Origin: CAIXOA01 sp041653635
GTDB taxonomy: Archaea; Micrarchaeota; Micrarchaeia; Anstonellales; Bilamarchaeaceae
Assembly (NCBI GenBank): GCA_041653635.1
Contig: JBAZFC010000001.1
Coordinates: 1 to 64,000, forward strand
Direction of reading: 5' to 3'
DNA length: 64,000 nt
The number at the start of each line of letters is the position of its first letter. Within the stretch, counting starts at the first letter, position 1. Under the pieces are notes generated by a model. The model did no database searches, was not told the origin of the DNA, and saw only the letters and a program-made list of their open reading frames with translations. The position numbers were made by a program, and so were the translations under genes. Shown piece after piece: positions 34,735 through 42,877 of the stretch.

Positions 34735-35484
34735 TTAAAAGGATGGGGGCTGGAGGAGCGCGAGGTATTCCTCCTCTATGGGGTGGAGCTTCGCCGGGAT
34801 GCAGAAGCAGAAGGGCGGCTTTCCCAGATTCTTGTTTTTTAGTTTCGCGCGGGTGCCGAATGAAATTTTCTCATCAGGGTGGCCGACGCGGCTCAGGACC
34901 ACCAACTCATCAAAAACTTTCTTTCCGTATTTCTTCTCCATTTTTTCCAATTGCCCAAGGGCGGTTTTCGCATCCATGGGGCCCAGTTCCGGGTCCAAAT
35001 CCAGCAATAGAAGGGTGTGCATGTCCATGGACAGGTTTTGTTCTATGAGTTGGAGCGGGGAAATTGGCTCGTAATTCTTCCTCCAGTACGCGAGGGTGAC
35101 GGTCTTTCCGAAGCGGTAGGGCTGGAGGCCGGATTTTCCCAACGCGGCGGAGAGGATTGAGGAATTGTGGATTATTTTCACCTGTATGCCTGCTTTCTTC
35201 GCATCTATCAAAAGGGAAATGTGGGTGGTGGCTGCGAGCGGGTCGCCCACAACCAAAAGGACGGCGTTGCGTTCCTTTGCGCGCTCCACCAAAAATTTGC
35301 TCTCTACTTTATCCCTTGGAAGGCGGGTGAATTTTTTACCAACGCTTTTCTCAAGTTTGGAAATTTCCTTTTCCTCAATCGGCATGGTGTAGGCTTCAAG
35401 GTAAAGCTCATCCGCAGCTTTGGCTTCCTTTAGCCCTTCAAGCGTAATGTCGTATGCGATTCCCAACCCCACAAGCGAAAGCAT
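34735..35484 (-). CDS. dph5: Diphthine synthase, 249 aa
   Basis: A SAM-dependent tetrapyrrole-methylase-fold enzyme that methylates the modified histidine of EF-2 in diphthamide synthesis. MLSLVGLGIAYDITLEGL at the N-terminus and VVGDPLAATTH are the typical nucleotide/SAM-binding segments, and GLQPYRFGKTVTLAYW is conserved in archaeal Dph5. Length is normal. It follows the DUF63-like membrane protein gene directly (stop TGA, then ATG) in one operon. EF-2 with the target motif is encoded at 58152. Confidence 0.93.
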   Translation of the reverse strand: MLSLVGLGIAYDITLEGLKEAKAADELYLEAYTMPIEEKEISKLEKSVGKKFTRLPRDKVESKFLVERAKERNAVLLVVGDPLAATTHISLLIDAKKAGIQVKIIHNSSILSAALGKSGLQPYRFGKTVTLAYWRKNYEPISPLQLIEQNLSMDMHTLLLLDLDPELGPMDAKTALGQLEKMEKKYGKKVFDELVVLSRVGHPDEKISFGTRAKLKNKNLGKPPFCFCIPAKLHPIEEEYLALLQPPSF

Positions 35485-36321
35485 TCAGGTACCCGCCATC
35501 ATTCTGAGGAGGTCGCGCAAGCCGGGCGCGAGCCCTATAATTATGAATATAAGCAAGATGAAGCGCTTCTCGTCCATGGGCATCTTTTCCTTGCCCACGA
35601 AATATGCCGCCGCGAAGGCGATTGCGATTTTTATGAGGTAGAAGAGGAGGTAGGTGTCCATGAATTCGCCCACAGCGCGGGAAATCACGTGCTGCTCAAA
35701 ATACTGGATGCCCGTGAGCGGGGAGAATATGTCTATTATGTAGAAGGTGGCTGCGCCGTCCAATGCCTGCGCGCCTGCGACCAGCGAGCTGGGAGTATCA
35801 CGGAAATAATAGTATGCTATTGCGAACGGGATTGCTGCCATGAGAAGGACGGGGATTGCGTGCATCCAGTATTGGAGGAAGGGAAGGAGAAGGAGGAAAT
35901 GGAAGGCGAATAGGGCGAGGCCGATGTATTTGAGCAGGTCCATGCGGCGGAAGTGGCTGAGGATTGCGACCGAGATTAAGAGCAAGGAGGCGACCACCAC
36001 GTAGATTCCGGGGCTGACGGTGAGGAAGCCGTATTGGTATAAGCCGGAATTGAGCACGAGCGAATGGAGCGGGGTGGCTGCGGTGAGCGTGCCCGCATCC
36101 ACGGCGTCCGTGACCACGCGGGCGGCTGAGCCGAAAAGCACGAACGAAAGGACGCCGTAGAAGAAATCATTGTCTATGCGGATTTTGAATTTCTTGAATG
36201 CGAGCCAGATGAGATAGACGGCGGCGATTGCGAGCGCGGCGTAGAAGAGGGTGTTGATTAGATTATAGCCTGTGCGCTCCGCGATGGGATTTATGAAAAA
36301 GTCTGTTATGAAATCGGACAT
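35485..36321 (-). CDS. Archaeal multi-pass membrane protein, DUF63-like, 278 aa
   Basis: Seven to eight hydrophobic helices cover most of the chain. Motifs include FVLFGSAARVVTDAVDAG and QALDGAATFYIIDIF, which I associate with the archaeal DUF63 family; the assignment is from memory of the pattern. No function is established for that family. The ATG at 36321 lies 28 bp from the centre of the AATTTAAT box shared with the divergent prenyl synthase gene. It is co-transcribed with dph5. Confidence 0.65.
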   Translation of the reverse strand: MSDFITDFFINPIAERTGYNLINTLFYAALAIAAVYLIWLAFKKFKIRIDNDFFYGVLSFVLFGSAARVVTDAVDAGTLTAATPLHSLVLNSGLYQYGFLTVSPGIYVVVASLLLISVAILSHFRRMDLLKYIGLALFAFHFLLLLPFLQYWMHAIPVLLMAAIPFAIAYYYFRDTPSSLVAGAQALDGAATFYIIDIFSPLTGIQYFEQHVISRAVGEFMDTYLLFYLIKIAIAFAAAYFVGKEKMPMDEKRFILLIFIIIGLAPGLRDLLRMMAGT

Positions 36322-36345
36322 TGGAAAGAGAATTGAAAACGAGTG

Positions 36346-36353
36346 AATTTAAT
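36346..36353. promoter_or_regulatory. Symmetric TATA box shared by two divergent leaderless genes
   Basis: AATTTAAT, centred at 36349.5, is exactly midway between the minus-strand start at 36321 and the plus-strand ATG at 36378 (28.5 bp each way). No other AT-rich box lies in between. This placement also explains why the in-frame ATG at 36363 is probably not used. Confidence 0.65.
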
Positions 36354-36377
36354 ACTTGCTTTATGAAAAGGGGAAGC

Positions 36378-37361
36378 ATGGATGCAGATTCCTACATAAA
36401 ATCCCGGGCGGAAACCATAGAGAAGGCAATTCATGCGGAGCTGCCCGCCGAGCCGAAGGAAGTCTATGGGATGCTCGGGGAGTTCATCTCAAGGGGAGGG
36501 AAAAGGGTGAGGCCCGTGCTCGCCCTCGCGTCCTGCTCCGCCTGCGGGGGGAAGGAGGGCGACGCCCTGCCCTTCGCCGTAGCAATCGAGCTGTTCCACA
36601 ACTTCACGCTCATACATGACGACATAGAGGACTCCTCGCCCATGAGGAGGGGGAAGCCCACGCTGCACATGGAATACGGCATCCCGATTGCGATAAACAG
36701 CGGCGATGCGCTCTACAACCTGGTGTGGCATTCGCTCGTGCGCAGGGCGGACGGGGAAAGGCTCAGGGGCGGCGCAGAAATACTCATACGCTCGTTCAGG
36801 GCGGTGGCGGAAGGGCAGGGAAGGGAGCTGAACTGGTACAGGGAGAAAAGGTTTGACGTCAGCGAGAAGGAATACCTCGTGATGGTCGGTGGAAAAACAG
36901 CGTCGCTCATAGGCGCGTCCTGCGAGATAGGGGCATACTGCGCGGGCGCAGGGAAGGGAAGCCAGGAGGCGATGCGCGAGTTCGGGGAGAAAATCGGGCT
37001 TGCGTTCCAGATAAAGGACGACGTCCTGAACCTCACAGCCGACCCCTCCAAATACCGGAAGAAGATAGGCGAGGACATAGAGGAGGGGAAGAGGTCGCTC
37101 ATCACCATACACCTGATTGCAAACTCGCCGCCGCAGGTGCGCAAGAGGGTCATCGGGATACTGGGGAAGGCGGGGAAAAGCGGGGCGGAGGTGCGCGAGA
37201 TAATCGCGCTTGCCCTGGAATGCGGCTCCATCGCATATGCATCCGATTGCGCGGAGAGGCTGGTGCGGGAGGCGAAGGCGTCCCTGCGCCCAATAAAATC
37301 CGGCGGGGGGATGGAGCTGATGGAATCGCTCGCCGATTATATAGTGCGTCGTGAGAAATAG
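36378..37361 (+). CDS. Polyprenyl (geranylgeranyl/farnesyl) diphosphate synthase, 327 aa
   Basis: A trans-isoprenyl diphosphate synthase making the C15-C20+ precursor of archaeal ether lipids. The first aspartate-rich motif is DDIED at residues 81-85 (one residue spacing as in DDxxD) followed by RRGKPT; the second is KDDVLN near residue 213. GGKRVRP precedes the first motif. Length is usual. Start 36378 is preferred because it is 28 bp from the TATA box; in-frame ATGs at 36321 and 36363 are upstream of or too close to it. Product chain length cannot be told with certainty. Confidence 0.9.
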   Translation: MDADSYIKSRAETIEKAIHAELPAEPKEVYGMLGEFISRGGKRVRPVLALASCSACGGKEGDALPFAVAIELFHNFTLIHDDIEDSSPMRRGKPTLHMEYGIPIAINSGDALYNLVWHSLVRRADGERLRGGAEILIRSFRAVAEGQGRELNWYREKRFDVSEKEYLVMVGGKTASLIGASCEIGAYCAGAGKGSQEAMREFGEKIGLAFQIKDDVLNLTADPSKYRKKIGEDIEEGKRSLITIHLIANSPPQVRKRVIGILGKAGKSGAEVREIIALALECGSIAYASDCAERLVREAKASLRPIKSGGGMELMESLADYIVRREK

Positions 37362-37408
37362 CGCAAAAATTCATAATCTTTATAAATAAGTAAGGGCAAT
37401 AGTTGCCC

Positions 37409-39574
37409 ATGCGACCGACCACCAGCGTTCTGATAGTTTTATTACTGCTGCTTCCGGCAGCGTTTTCCGCGGATATCACCAAATACCTGGAGCCCGGCGA
37501 GAACATAACCTCCCAGGACACGTTCGTGGTGGATGCGGTCGCCTACACCCTTGTTTACATAGACGACGAGCCCGTGTTCCTGCTTGACGGCAGCGGGGAG
37601 ATAATAACCAACCCGGACATAGTGGGAAGGGTGGTGAATGCCTATTTTACGGAACTTTATTACCCGACGGACGCAGAGATTGAGGCGCTGAGGACGGACT
37701 TTGAAGACTATGACTTCAGCAGGAATGACGGCGACTACTTCCCTGGATACAGGGTGGACCCTACCGTCTTCCCCGGATATGTTGTGCCGTATTACATGGT
37801 AGATAGGGAGATGGGGTACGAAGAGGAGGGATGCAGGATGGCGATGTACCTGCACCAGTTCCCGTGCACGAATGAAACTGACTGCAGCACCACTGCACTT
37901 TTCATGTGCAACGAGCTGGGGGATGCGATAGGCTGCTCCAACCTGGAAGACATCCTGCCGGACGTGATGGACTTCTCCCTCTCCAGCAACGACCTTACGG
38001 ATAAGATGAATACAATATTCAACCTTTTGGACCGGATGGACAGCAGGAACATCAGGACCAGCCTGAACGATATGAAGGCTTACATACCCGAGATAAAGGA
38101 GGATGAGGAAAAGATAGAGGACAGCCGTTTCCAGATGCCCAGGTCCGGGGAGAAATGCCCGGAGTGCCTTGGGATATGCCCGCCCATGAAGATAGACAGC
38201 GCGCACCTGGACAACGCGAACGCGAAGATAGACGCGATGCTGGAGAAAACTGAGCTGCTCGGCGACTACGAGAGCCTGGGCCTCACCATGGTCGCGGCCG
38301 CGAACACGAGGATCTTCATTGCGGAGAGCAACGCGGCGCGCGAATATTACAACAGCATATATAGGCCGCTGAGGGAAAGGGGGCAGGCCACGGTGGCGGA
38401 CGCGAGGGCGCTCCTCCTGGTGGTCTCAAACATTTCGGTGAACATGGACGCGAACAGGATTGACGCGCTCATAGCGAAGACGGACGCGGACCTTGCGGCT
38501 GGCAACTTCTCGCAGGTGAACGCATCCATGGACGAGCTGAGGGCGAAAACGAACCGGCTCGCCGAAGCGATACCCGGCCAGTGGGGGATATACAATTCAA
38601 CCGAGGATGCGAGGGCGGAGGCCTCCCTGTCCCTGTTCATCCTGGAGACGTCCAACCTGAACGACGAGCAGGCGGCGCTGGCGTCAACGCTCTCCGCCAG
38701 GAAAAAGAACCTGGACCGCAGCTTCGTGGAGGGCCTCTCTCCTGAGAGGTACCTGGAGATCAGGGGCGGATACATGAACATAACCGCGGCCGCGGAGCCG
38801 ATTGTGCAGTCGGTCTATTCCGGAAACACATACCTCAGCCCGCTGAGGGCGGCGGCAAGGAGCACGAACGAGGGCGTGGAGAGCCTCGTGGTGGCCGTGC
38901 AGCCGATGGACAGGGTGGAGAAGGGCAACCTGTCCGAATTCGCGCCACTAATGCTTTCGGCGCTTTCATTCTTCTCGCTCGGCTCGCTGCTCACTTTCGC
39001 GTTCCTGTTCTTCTTCGCGAGGTCGGCAAAGGCGAGCAGGGTGGCGATGTTCGTGGGCTTCATCTTCCTCGGGCTGGGCCTGCTCGTGGCGGGCGGGGTT
39101 TCCGCAGGCGCGTATTTCACTCTCAAGGGCTCATCATCAGATGCGGATTTCACCGAGTACAGGACGTCGCTCGCGGATTCCAGCCACGTGTCCATATTGG
39201 TGGAGACGGAGGGCGTGAGCGCCGGTGCCGCAGAGGCGATGAAGGCGTGCGCGCAGACGATGGCCGCCGAGCTTTCCCCGAGGCAGGTGAATGTCTATGA
39301 CAAGACGGACGGGGACTGCATAACCAGCCAGAACACGACGCTGGGCGAATGCTACAACAGCATTGAGGAGCCGATAATAACGCTCAGGTATTCCGCGTTG
39401 CAGACAAGGCCGGAATTCTCGGTTGTGTTCGTGGACAACGCGATATTCACAGGTGACGAGGAGTACTTTGAGGCATGCGAGGTGGCGCAGATGCTTGCGG
39501 TGCCGGTGGATGCGGCGCCCGAAGCGGCGGCGGGCAACGAAACGAACGAAACCTGGAACTGGGGGATAGAATGA
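37409..39574 (+). CDS. Secreted membrane-anchored protein of unknown function, 721 aa
   Basis: Signal peptide MRPTTSVLIVLLLLLPAAFSA, then a Tyr/Asp-rich domain with several cysteines (about 130-250), a CPECLGIC motif, a long helical/coiled-coil region (about 260-510), two membrane helices (LSALSFFSLGSLLTFAFLFFF and VGFIFLGLGLLVAGGVSAGAY) and a C-terminal domain of ~140 residues. That last domain resembles the soluble part of the next protein. The ATG at 37409 is 26 bp after TTTATAAAT; an in-frame TTG at 37403 is not needed. The next gene overlaps by 4 bp, so the pair likely works together at the cell envelope. Confidence 0.7.
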   Translation: MRPTTSVLIVLLLLLPAAFSADITKYLEPGENITSQDTFVVDAVAYTLVYIDDEPVFLLDGSGEIITNPDIVGRVVNAYFTELYYPTDAEIEALRTDFEDYDFSRNDGDYFPGYRVDPTVFPGYVVPYYMVDREMGYEEEGCRMAMYLHQFPCTNETDCSTTALFMCNELGDAIGCSNLEDILPDVMDFSLSSNDLTDKMNTIFNLLDRMDSRNIRTSLNDMKAYIPEIKEDEEKIEDSRFQMPRSGEKCPECLGICPPMKIDSAHLDNANAKIDAMLEKTELLGDYESLGLTMVAAANTRIFIAESNAAREYYNSIYRPLRERGQATVADARALLLVVSNISVNMDANRIDALIAKTDADLAAGNFSQVNASMDELRAKTNRLAEAIPGQWGIYNSTEDARAEASLSLFILETSNLNDEQAALASTLSARKKNLDRSFVEGLSPERYLEIRGGYMNITAAAEPIVQSVYSGNTYLSPLRAAARSTNEGVESLVVAVQPMDRVEKGNLSEFAPLMLSALSFFSLGSLLTFAFLFFFARSAKASRVAMFVGFIFLGLGLLVAGGVSAGAYFTLKGSSSDADFTEYRTSLADSSHVSILVETEGVSAGAAEAMKACAQTMAAELSPRQVNVYDKTDGDCITSQNTTLGECYNSIEEPIITLRYSALQTRPEFSVVFVDNAIFTGDEEYFEACEVAQMLAVPVDAAPEAAAGNETNETWNWGIE

Positions 39575-40152
39575 ACACTAAAGCTGTTGCGACTGGGGTA
39601 ATCATCATAGCGGCGTTTGCGATAGCCGCATACATATTCTTCATGCAGCCAGGGCAGCCACCGGACCCGTGGGCGGGCAGGGACGAGGTTTACCTGAGCG
39701 AGTTTTCGGAAACGCTCGCCTCATCCTCGGAACTGTATCTGGTGATGGACCTGAGGGGCGCGAGGGAGGATGCAGTCAGGAGCAACATAATGCAGTGCGC
39801 GGTGGACATCGCGTACAGCACCGCGATAGGCGGCATAAACAAGAGCTTCTATTCCCTGGACTCGGAATGCATAAGGACATATGACAACGGGACGACATAC
39901 ACCGCCCCGGTGGCGGGATGCCTGGACGAGATAAACGCCGCAAGGGACGTGCAGGGCAAGTCCATCATCTACATAAGGAAATATAATGAAACGAAGGTGT
40001 TCTGGAACGAGCTGGTCGTGGGCATGGATGCGGATTATACGGAAAACGGGTGCACCGTAGGGGTGCGGAACCCCGCGCCCGTGCTTCCCGTGGCCGATGG
40101 GAATACGAGTGCGGCAAACATCACCGCCAACACCACCAATACGACTCAGTAA
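39571..40152 (+). CDS. Membrane-anchored protein, paralogue of the upstream C-terminal domain, 193 aa
   Basis: One N-terminal membrane anchor (TGVIIIAAFAIAAYIFF) is followed by an extracellular domain with cysteines at MQCAVD, DSECIR, AGCLDE and NGCTVG, and a Thr/Asn-rich glycosylation-prone tail. The region EFSETLASSSELYLVMDLRG...MQCAVD parallels EYRTSLADSSHVSILVETEG...KACAQT of the upstream protein, so one domain has been duplicated. The ATG overlaps the upstream stop (ATGA). The 3' end overlaps the convergent aRF1 gene by 7 bp. Function unknown. Confidence 0.7.
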   Translation: MNTKAVATGVIIIAAFAIAAYIFFMQPGQPPDPWAGRDEVYLSEFSETLASSSELYLVMDLRGAREDAVRSNIMQCAVDIAYSTAIGGINKSFYSLDSECIRTYDNGTTYTAPVAGCLDEINAARDVQGKSIIYIRKYNETKVFWNELVVGMDADYTENGCTVGVRNPAPVLPVADGNTSAANITANTTNTTQ

Positions 40153-41357
40153 TTGGTCCTGTATTTCAGGAATGCGCCTATGCCGCCGAACCCCTGGAGG
40201 AACTGGTTGCCCTCCACCGTGTTCGTGGATATTATCTCTATCTTTATGCCCTTCTCCTCCGCGTTCTCTATCAGATAGTCAAGCAGGGGCACTATGCCCA
40301 TGACCTCCATCTCCGAGCCGCATTTTGGGCATTTTATCGGCTTCGGGTCCTCCTTCGTCGCCTTGGAGAGCGCCTCGCCGCACGATGAGCATTTCCATTC
40401 CACCATCTGGTACTCCAGGCCCTCGGACACGAGGACGGTGTCCGCCCTCTTGGTGGATATGACCTCCATCACTTCCTTCAGCCCGTACGTGGCGAGCCCC
40501 TCCTTCACCACTTCCTTTATGAAGCGCTCCACCAGGATGCGCTCCTTCACCGCCTCCTGCCCCTCAAGTATCGTCTCCGCCTTGGAGAGGGTTTCCCGGA
40601 TTCCGAAATCGTCGGTGTAGCCCGTGTCCACGACGCCCATGACCTTTATCTGGTAGTTGAACGGGGACATCTTCACGAAGAATTCCTTGGTGGGGCCGGG
40701 GCCGCCGACCACCACGCCCTTCACCCTGCCGAGCAGGTGCTTGTCCACGGACTCCCCGATGCGCTTGTAGTATTTCTCTATTGACTCCTCTATGAGGCGC
40801 TCTATGCGCCTCTGGCTCTGCCCCCCTTTGCGCACCTTCGCGTGCGCGTGGGAGATGAGCCTGTCAACCACCTCTATGTTGGTGCCCTTCACTATCGCGA
40901 GCGTCGCCTCCCTGCCGTCCAGGACGATGATGCCATATGAGTCCTTCGCCCCCATCATCCGCTCCAGCGGCTCAAGGAAGAAGCGGGAATCACATCGGTA
41001 GATGGACACGTTGAGCTTGCTCGGCGGCTCCAGCGAGAAGAGCTTTATGTCGGTCTTCGCGGGGTTGTCCGAGATGTTGCCCGCGAATATGGCGATGCCG
41101 TTCTCCGGCGTCTGCTTGAACATCTTCATGTAGTTTATGATTTTTTCCAGCGCGTCCATCACGTTGGTGCGCGTCTGCTTGGACTTTATGTTGGAGGCCT
41201 GGGACAGCTCCTCCCTGAGCTTGCCTCCGGTCTCGTGGATGGGGTAGCCCGCGGGGATATAGACGGAGATGAGCTGGGTGCCGCTGCCGCTGAACGCCTT
41301 CAGCGTGCGCACCATTTTTTTCAGCCCGTATTCCTTCTCCCCGACCATCTCAATCAC
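40146..41357 (-). CDS. Peptide chain release factor aRF1, 403 aa
   Basis: Recognises all three stop codons and releases the peptide. Domain 1 carries NIKS at residues 56-59 in the SNIKSKQTR context, domain 2 carries GGQ at 178-180, and domain 3 holds a CxxC...CPKC zinc ribbon (KCSSCGE, IKCPKCGS) near residues 315-345. Length is usual (~410). The first codon is a GTG at 41357, almost touching the carbonic anhydrase stop; the ATG at 41348 is an alternative. It is second in a two-gene operon with carbonic anhydrase. Confidence 0.95.
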   Translation of the reverse strand: MIEMVGEKEYGLKKMVRTLKAFSGSGTQLISVYIPAGYPIHETGGKLREELSQASNIKSKQTRTNVMDALEKIINYMKMFKQTPENGIAIFAGNISDNPAKTDIKLFSLEPPSKLNVSIYRCDSRFFLEPLERMMGAKDSYGIIVLDGREATLAIVKGTNIEVVDRLISHAHAKVRKGGQSQRRIERLIEESIEKYYKRIGESVDKHLLGRVKGVVVGGPGPTKEFFVKMSPFNYQIKVMGVVDTGYTDDFGIRETLSKAETILEGQEAVKERILVERFIKEVVKEGLATYGLKEVMEVISTKRADTVLVSEGLEYQMVEWKCSSCGEALSKATKEDPKPIKCPKCGSEMEVMGIVPLLDYLIENAEEKGIKIEIISTNTVEGNQFLQGFGGIGAFLKYRTNY

Positions 41358-41358
41358 T

Positions 41359-41937
41359 TCATCCGAGTATTTTCACTTCGCCGCTTTCCAGCATGTATTT
41401 CGCGACCACTATTTTTAACTTCCCCTCCTTTACGAGGTGGCGGACCTCCTCGCTGCCGTGGAGTATGCAGTCCCTCACCGCTTTTGCGTTTGCGTCCGTG
41501 CTCGCTTCAACATCGGCGCCCATCCTGGAGGGCTCTATCATATTCATTATGTCCTTTATGTGCCCCTCGCACTTCGCGCCGGTGCAACACGCCGTCACGG
41601 CGCCGCACTTCTCGTGCGCGAGTACCATGAGGAGCGGCGTGTGGAGGTGCCCCACGCCATACTCTATGCTGCCGATTGCGATGTTGTCCACGATGTTCCC
41701 GGCGGATTCTATCGCGAACACTTCGCCGAGGTCCGCGTCAAACATCTTCACCGGGTCCACGCGCGAGTCCGAGCAGCAGACTATTGTCACGAAGGGGCGC
41801 TGGCCCGCGGCCAGCTCCTTCCTCCTCTTTATGATGTCGTATTGCGCGGGCGTTCCCGCCATGAACCTTTTGTTGCCTTCAAGGAGGAGGGATAACGCCT
41901 CCTCTCCGGTCTTCGGATTTCTATTCATAAGGAACAC
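41359..41937 (-). CDS. Beta-class carbonic anhydrase, 192 aa
   Basis: Catalyses CO2/bicarbonate interconversion. The zinc ligands are in place: CCSDSRVDP (first Cys with the Asp-Arg dyad) and HEKCGAV (His and second Cys). FAIESAGNIV is also typical. Length fits the short prokaryotic clade. The start is a GTG at 41937, 27 bp from the shared ATTTAAAA box; the ATG at 41928 is the alternative. It is divergent from a tiny zinc-ribbon gene that uses the same box, and is followed by aRF1 in the same operon. Pairing with a translation factor is probably incidental compaction. Confidence 0.92.
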   Translation of the reverse strand: MFLMNRNPKTGEEALSLLLEGNKRFMAGTPAQYDIIKRRKELAAGQRPFVTIVCCSDSRVDPVKMFDADLGEVFAIESAGNIVDNIAIGSIEYGVGHLHTPLLMVLAHEKCGAVTACCTGAKCEGHIKDIMNMIEPSRMGADVEASTDANAKAVRDCILHGSEEVRHLVKEGKLKIVVAKYMLESGEVKILG

Positions 41938-41960
41938 CGAATGGAATTTCTACCGGAAGA

Positions 41961-41968
41961 ATTTAAAA
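41961..41968. promoter_or_regulatory. Symmetric TATA box shared by two divergent GTG-initiated genes
   Basis: ATTTAAAA is centred at 41964.5. The carbonic anhydrase GTG (41937, minus) and the zinc-ribbon GTG (41991, plus) are 27.5 and 26.5 bp away. There is no other AT-rich box in the 53-bp space. Confidence 0.65.
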
Positions 41969-41990
41969 CAAGGGGGCGGGAAAATTGTAC

Positions 41991-42104
41991 GTGGAAAACA
42001 AGGAGGGCGAATTGGTATGCCCGGTCTGCGGCACCAGGATTGTGCACAGGGAGGGATGCAAGGAATGCCCGAACTGCGGATACTCCTTTTGCGAGGAAGC
42101 GTAA
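41991..42104 (+). CDS. Tiny zinc-ribbon protein, 37 aa
   Basis: The frame encodes a chain starting at GTG, with VCPVCGTRI and KECPNCGYSF, that is two CPxCG knuckles 17 residues apart and a further Cys in each half. That is a complete minimal zinc ribbon with a short tail (CEEA). The GTG is 26 bp from the shared TATA box, so a leaderless mRNA is expected. The short length makes this easy to miss. Function unknown; such ribbons often bind nucleic acid or protein partners. Confidence 0.65.
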   Translation: MENKEGELVCPVCGTRIVHREGCKECPNCGYSFCEEA

Positions 42105-42108
42105 ATAG

Positions 42109-42121
42109 TTTTATAAAAAGA
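42109..42121 (+). promoter_or_regulatory. TATA-like box upstream of repeat copy 1 and tRNA-Asn
   Basis: GTTTTATAAAAAG is centred near 42115, which places a transcript start at about 42141, 11 bp before the conserved TGCGTAAGGAG box of repeat copy 1. No other AT box precedes tRNA-Asn, so the repeat and the tRNA may be one transcript. Confidence 0.5.
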
Positions 42122-42151
42122 TTAGGGGTAGATTTATTCCACTCGCCCCAG

Positions 42152-42242
42152 TGCGTAAGGAGTAAATGTAGAGAGTGACGAAGTGAAGTTGGGGGGAGGG
42201 ATGATTACCCTAAAGAGGGGAGGGGGCGCGCCCCCTCCTCTT
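42152..42242 (+). repeat. Structured repeat element / candidate small RNA, copy 1
   Basis: Order: box A TGCGTAAGGAG (42152-42162), 18-nt variable segment (42163-42180), box B AAGTGAAGT plus a G-rich GGGGGAGGG (42181-42200), small hairpin AGGG-ATGATTA-CCCT, and a long G/C hairpin whose core is a 20-bp perfect palindrome (42219-42238). tRNA-Asn begins 7 bp after the hairpin. It shares all parts with copies 2 and 3. The nature of the element (RNA gene, processing signal or mobile repeat) is open. Confidence 0.6.
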
Positions 42243-42248
42243 CTTGGT

Positions 42249-42321
42249 GCCTCGGTAGCTCAGTTGGTAGAGCGCCTGCCTGTTAAGCAGGAGGCCATCG
42301 GTCCGAGTCCGATCCGGGGCG
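42249..42321 (+). tRNA. tRNA-Asn (GTT)
   Basis: Acceptor GCCTCGG/CCGGGGC, D-arm GCTC...GAGC, anticodon stem CCTGC/GCAGG with loop CTGTTAA (anticodon GTT), T-arm ATCGG/CCGAT and discriminator G. CCA is not encoded. It has no intron. Immediately after it comes a T5-C-T7 tract, and just upstream stands the hairpin of repeat copy 1. Confidence 0.95.
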
Positions 42322-42334
42322 TTTTTCTTTTTTT
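42322..42334 (+). terminator. Oligo-T terminator after tRNA-Asn
   Basis: TTTTTCTTTTTTT directly follows the tRNA discriminator base. This is the standard archaeal termination signal and would end a transcript covering repeat copy 1 and the tRNA. Confidence 0.7.
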
Positions 42335-42386
42335 GAGGATGCGCTGCACCGCTTATTTGTGAAAACGTATATGCCGCCCAAGCCTT

Positions 42387-42486
42387 TGCGTAAGGAGTAC
42401 GTTCAAAGCGTTTCTAAGTGAAGTGGGGGGAGGGTCAGAATGACGTCTAAAAATGGGGAGGGGGTTGTTACCCCCTCCGCGTTTTT
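42387..42486 (+). repeat. Structured repeat element / candidate small RNA, copy 2
   Basis: Box A TGCGTAAGGAG (42387-42397), 18-nt variable segment (42398-42415), box B AAGTGAAGT plus GGGGGGAGGG (42416-42434), small hairpin GTCA-GAA-TGAC (different bases from copy 1, same fold), then hairpin GGAGGGGG/CCCCCTCC (42457-42478) and T5 (42482-42486). A CTTATTTG box (42352-42359) lies 26 bp before an expected start near 42381. It sits between tRNA-Asn and a convergent membrane protein gene, so it has room to be an independent RNA gene. Confidence 0.6.
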
Positions 42487-42488
42487 GA

Positions 42489-42821
42489 CTACGCTCTCTC
42501 CTTGAAGTCCAGGTCTATCCCTCCGCCTATGCCGAGGATGATGTTGTAGATGGTCGCGGTTATTACGCCAAAGATGAACATTAACGCGGCCGTGACAACG
42601 AGCCATATCAACCCGACGACTGCCGCCACGAGGAAGCCGACCACGCCGCCGGCAAGCGAGTTCTGGTCGCCGGATGCGATGCCAAGGATTGGCAGTATCA
42701 GCATCATCAGCAGGTAAATTATGTACATTATCAGGCCGAGCACGAAAGACCAGACTGCAAGCAGTTTTCCAAGGGAGAGCGCACCTATGTGCGTAAGGGT
42801 TACTTTTTGCATGTTTTGCAC
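42489..42821 (-). CDS. Small multi-pass membrane protein, 110 aa
   Basis: Three to four hydrophobic helices fill the chain after a short polar start (VTLTHIGALSLGKL). The Gly-rich C-terminal part ends GIDLDFKERA. I do not assign a family with confidence. The first codon is a GTG at 42821, 27 bp from a TTTTTAATCC box; the ATG at 42812 would be the alternative. It converges with repeat copy 2, whose terminator-like hairpin ends 3 bp away. Confidence 0.6.
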   Translation of the reverse strand: MQNMQKVTLTHIGALSLGKLLAVWSFVLGLIMYIIYLLMMLILPILGIASGDQNSLAGGVVGFLVAAVVGLIWLVVTAALMFIFGVITATIYNIILGIGGGIDLDFKERA

Positions 42822-42877
42822 CTGCGCATGGTGGGGTTGCGAGGATTAAAAAGCTTCCGTGCCGCACTGGGCCGTGG

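Noticed and set aside
42152..42486. IS605-type element or omega RNA as an explanation for the structured repeats
   Set aside because: No transposase or TnpB-like gene lies in the window, and there are no target-like flanks. Not excluded for the rest of the genome.
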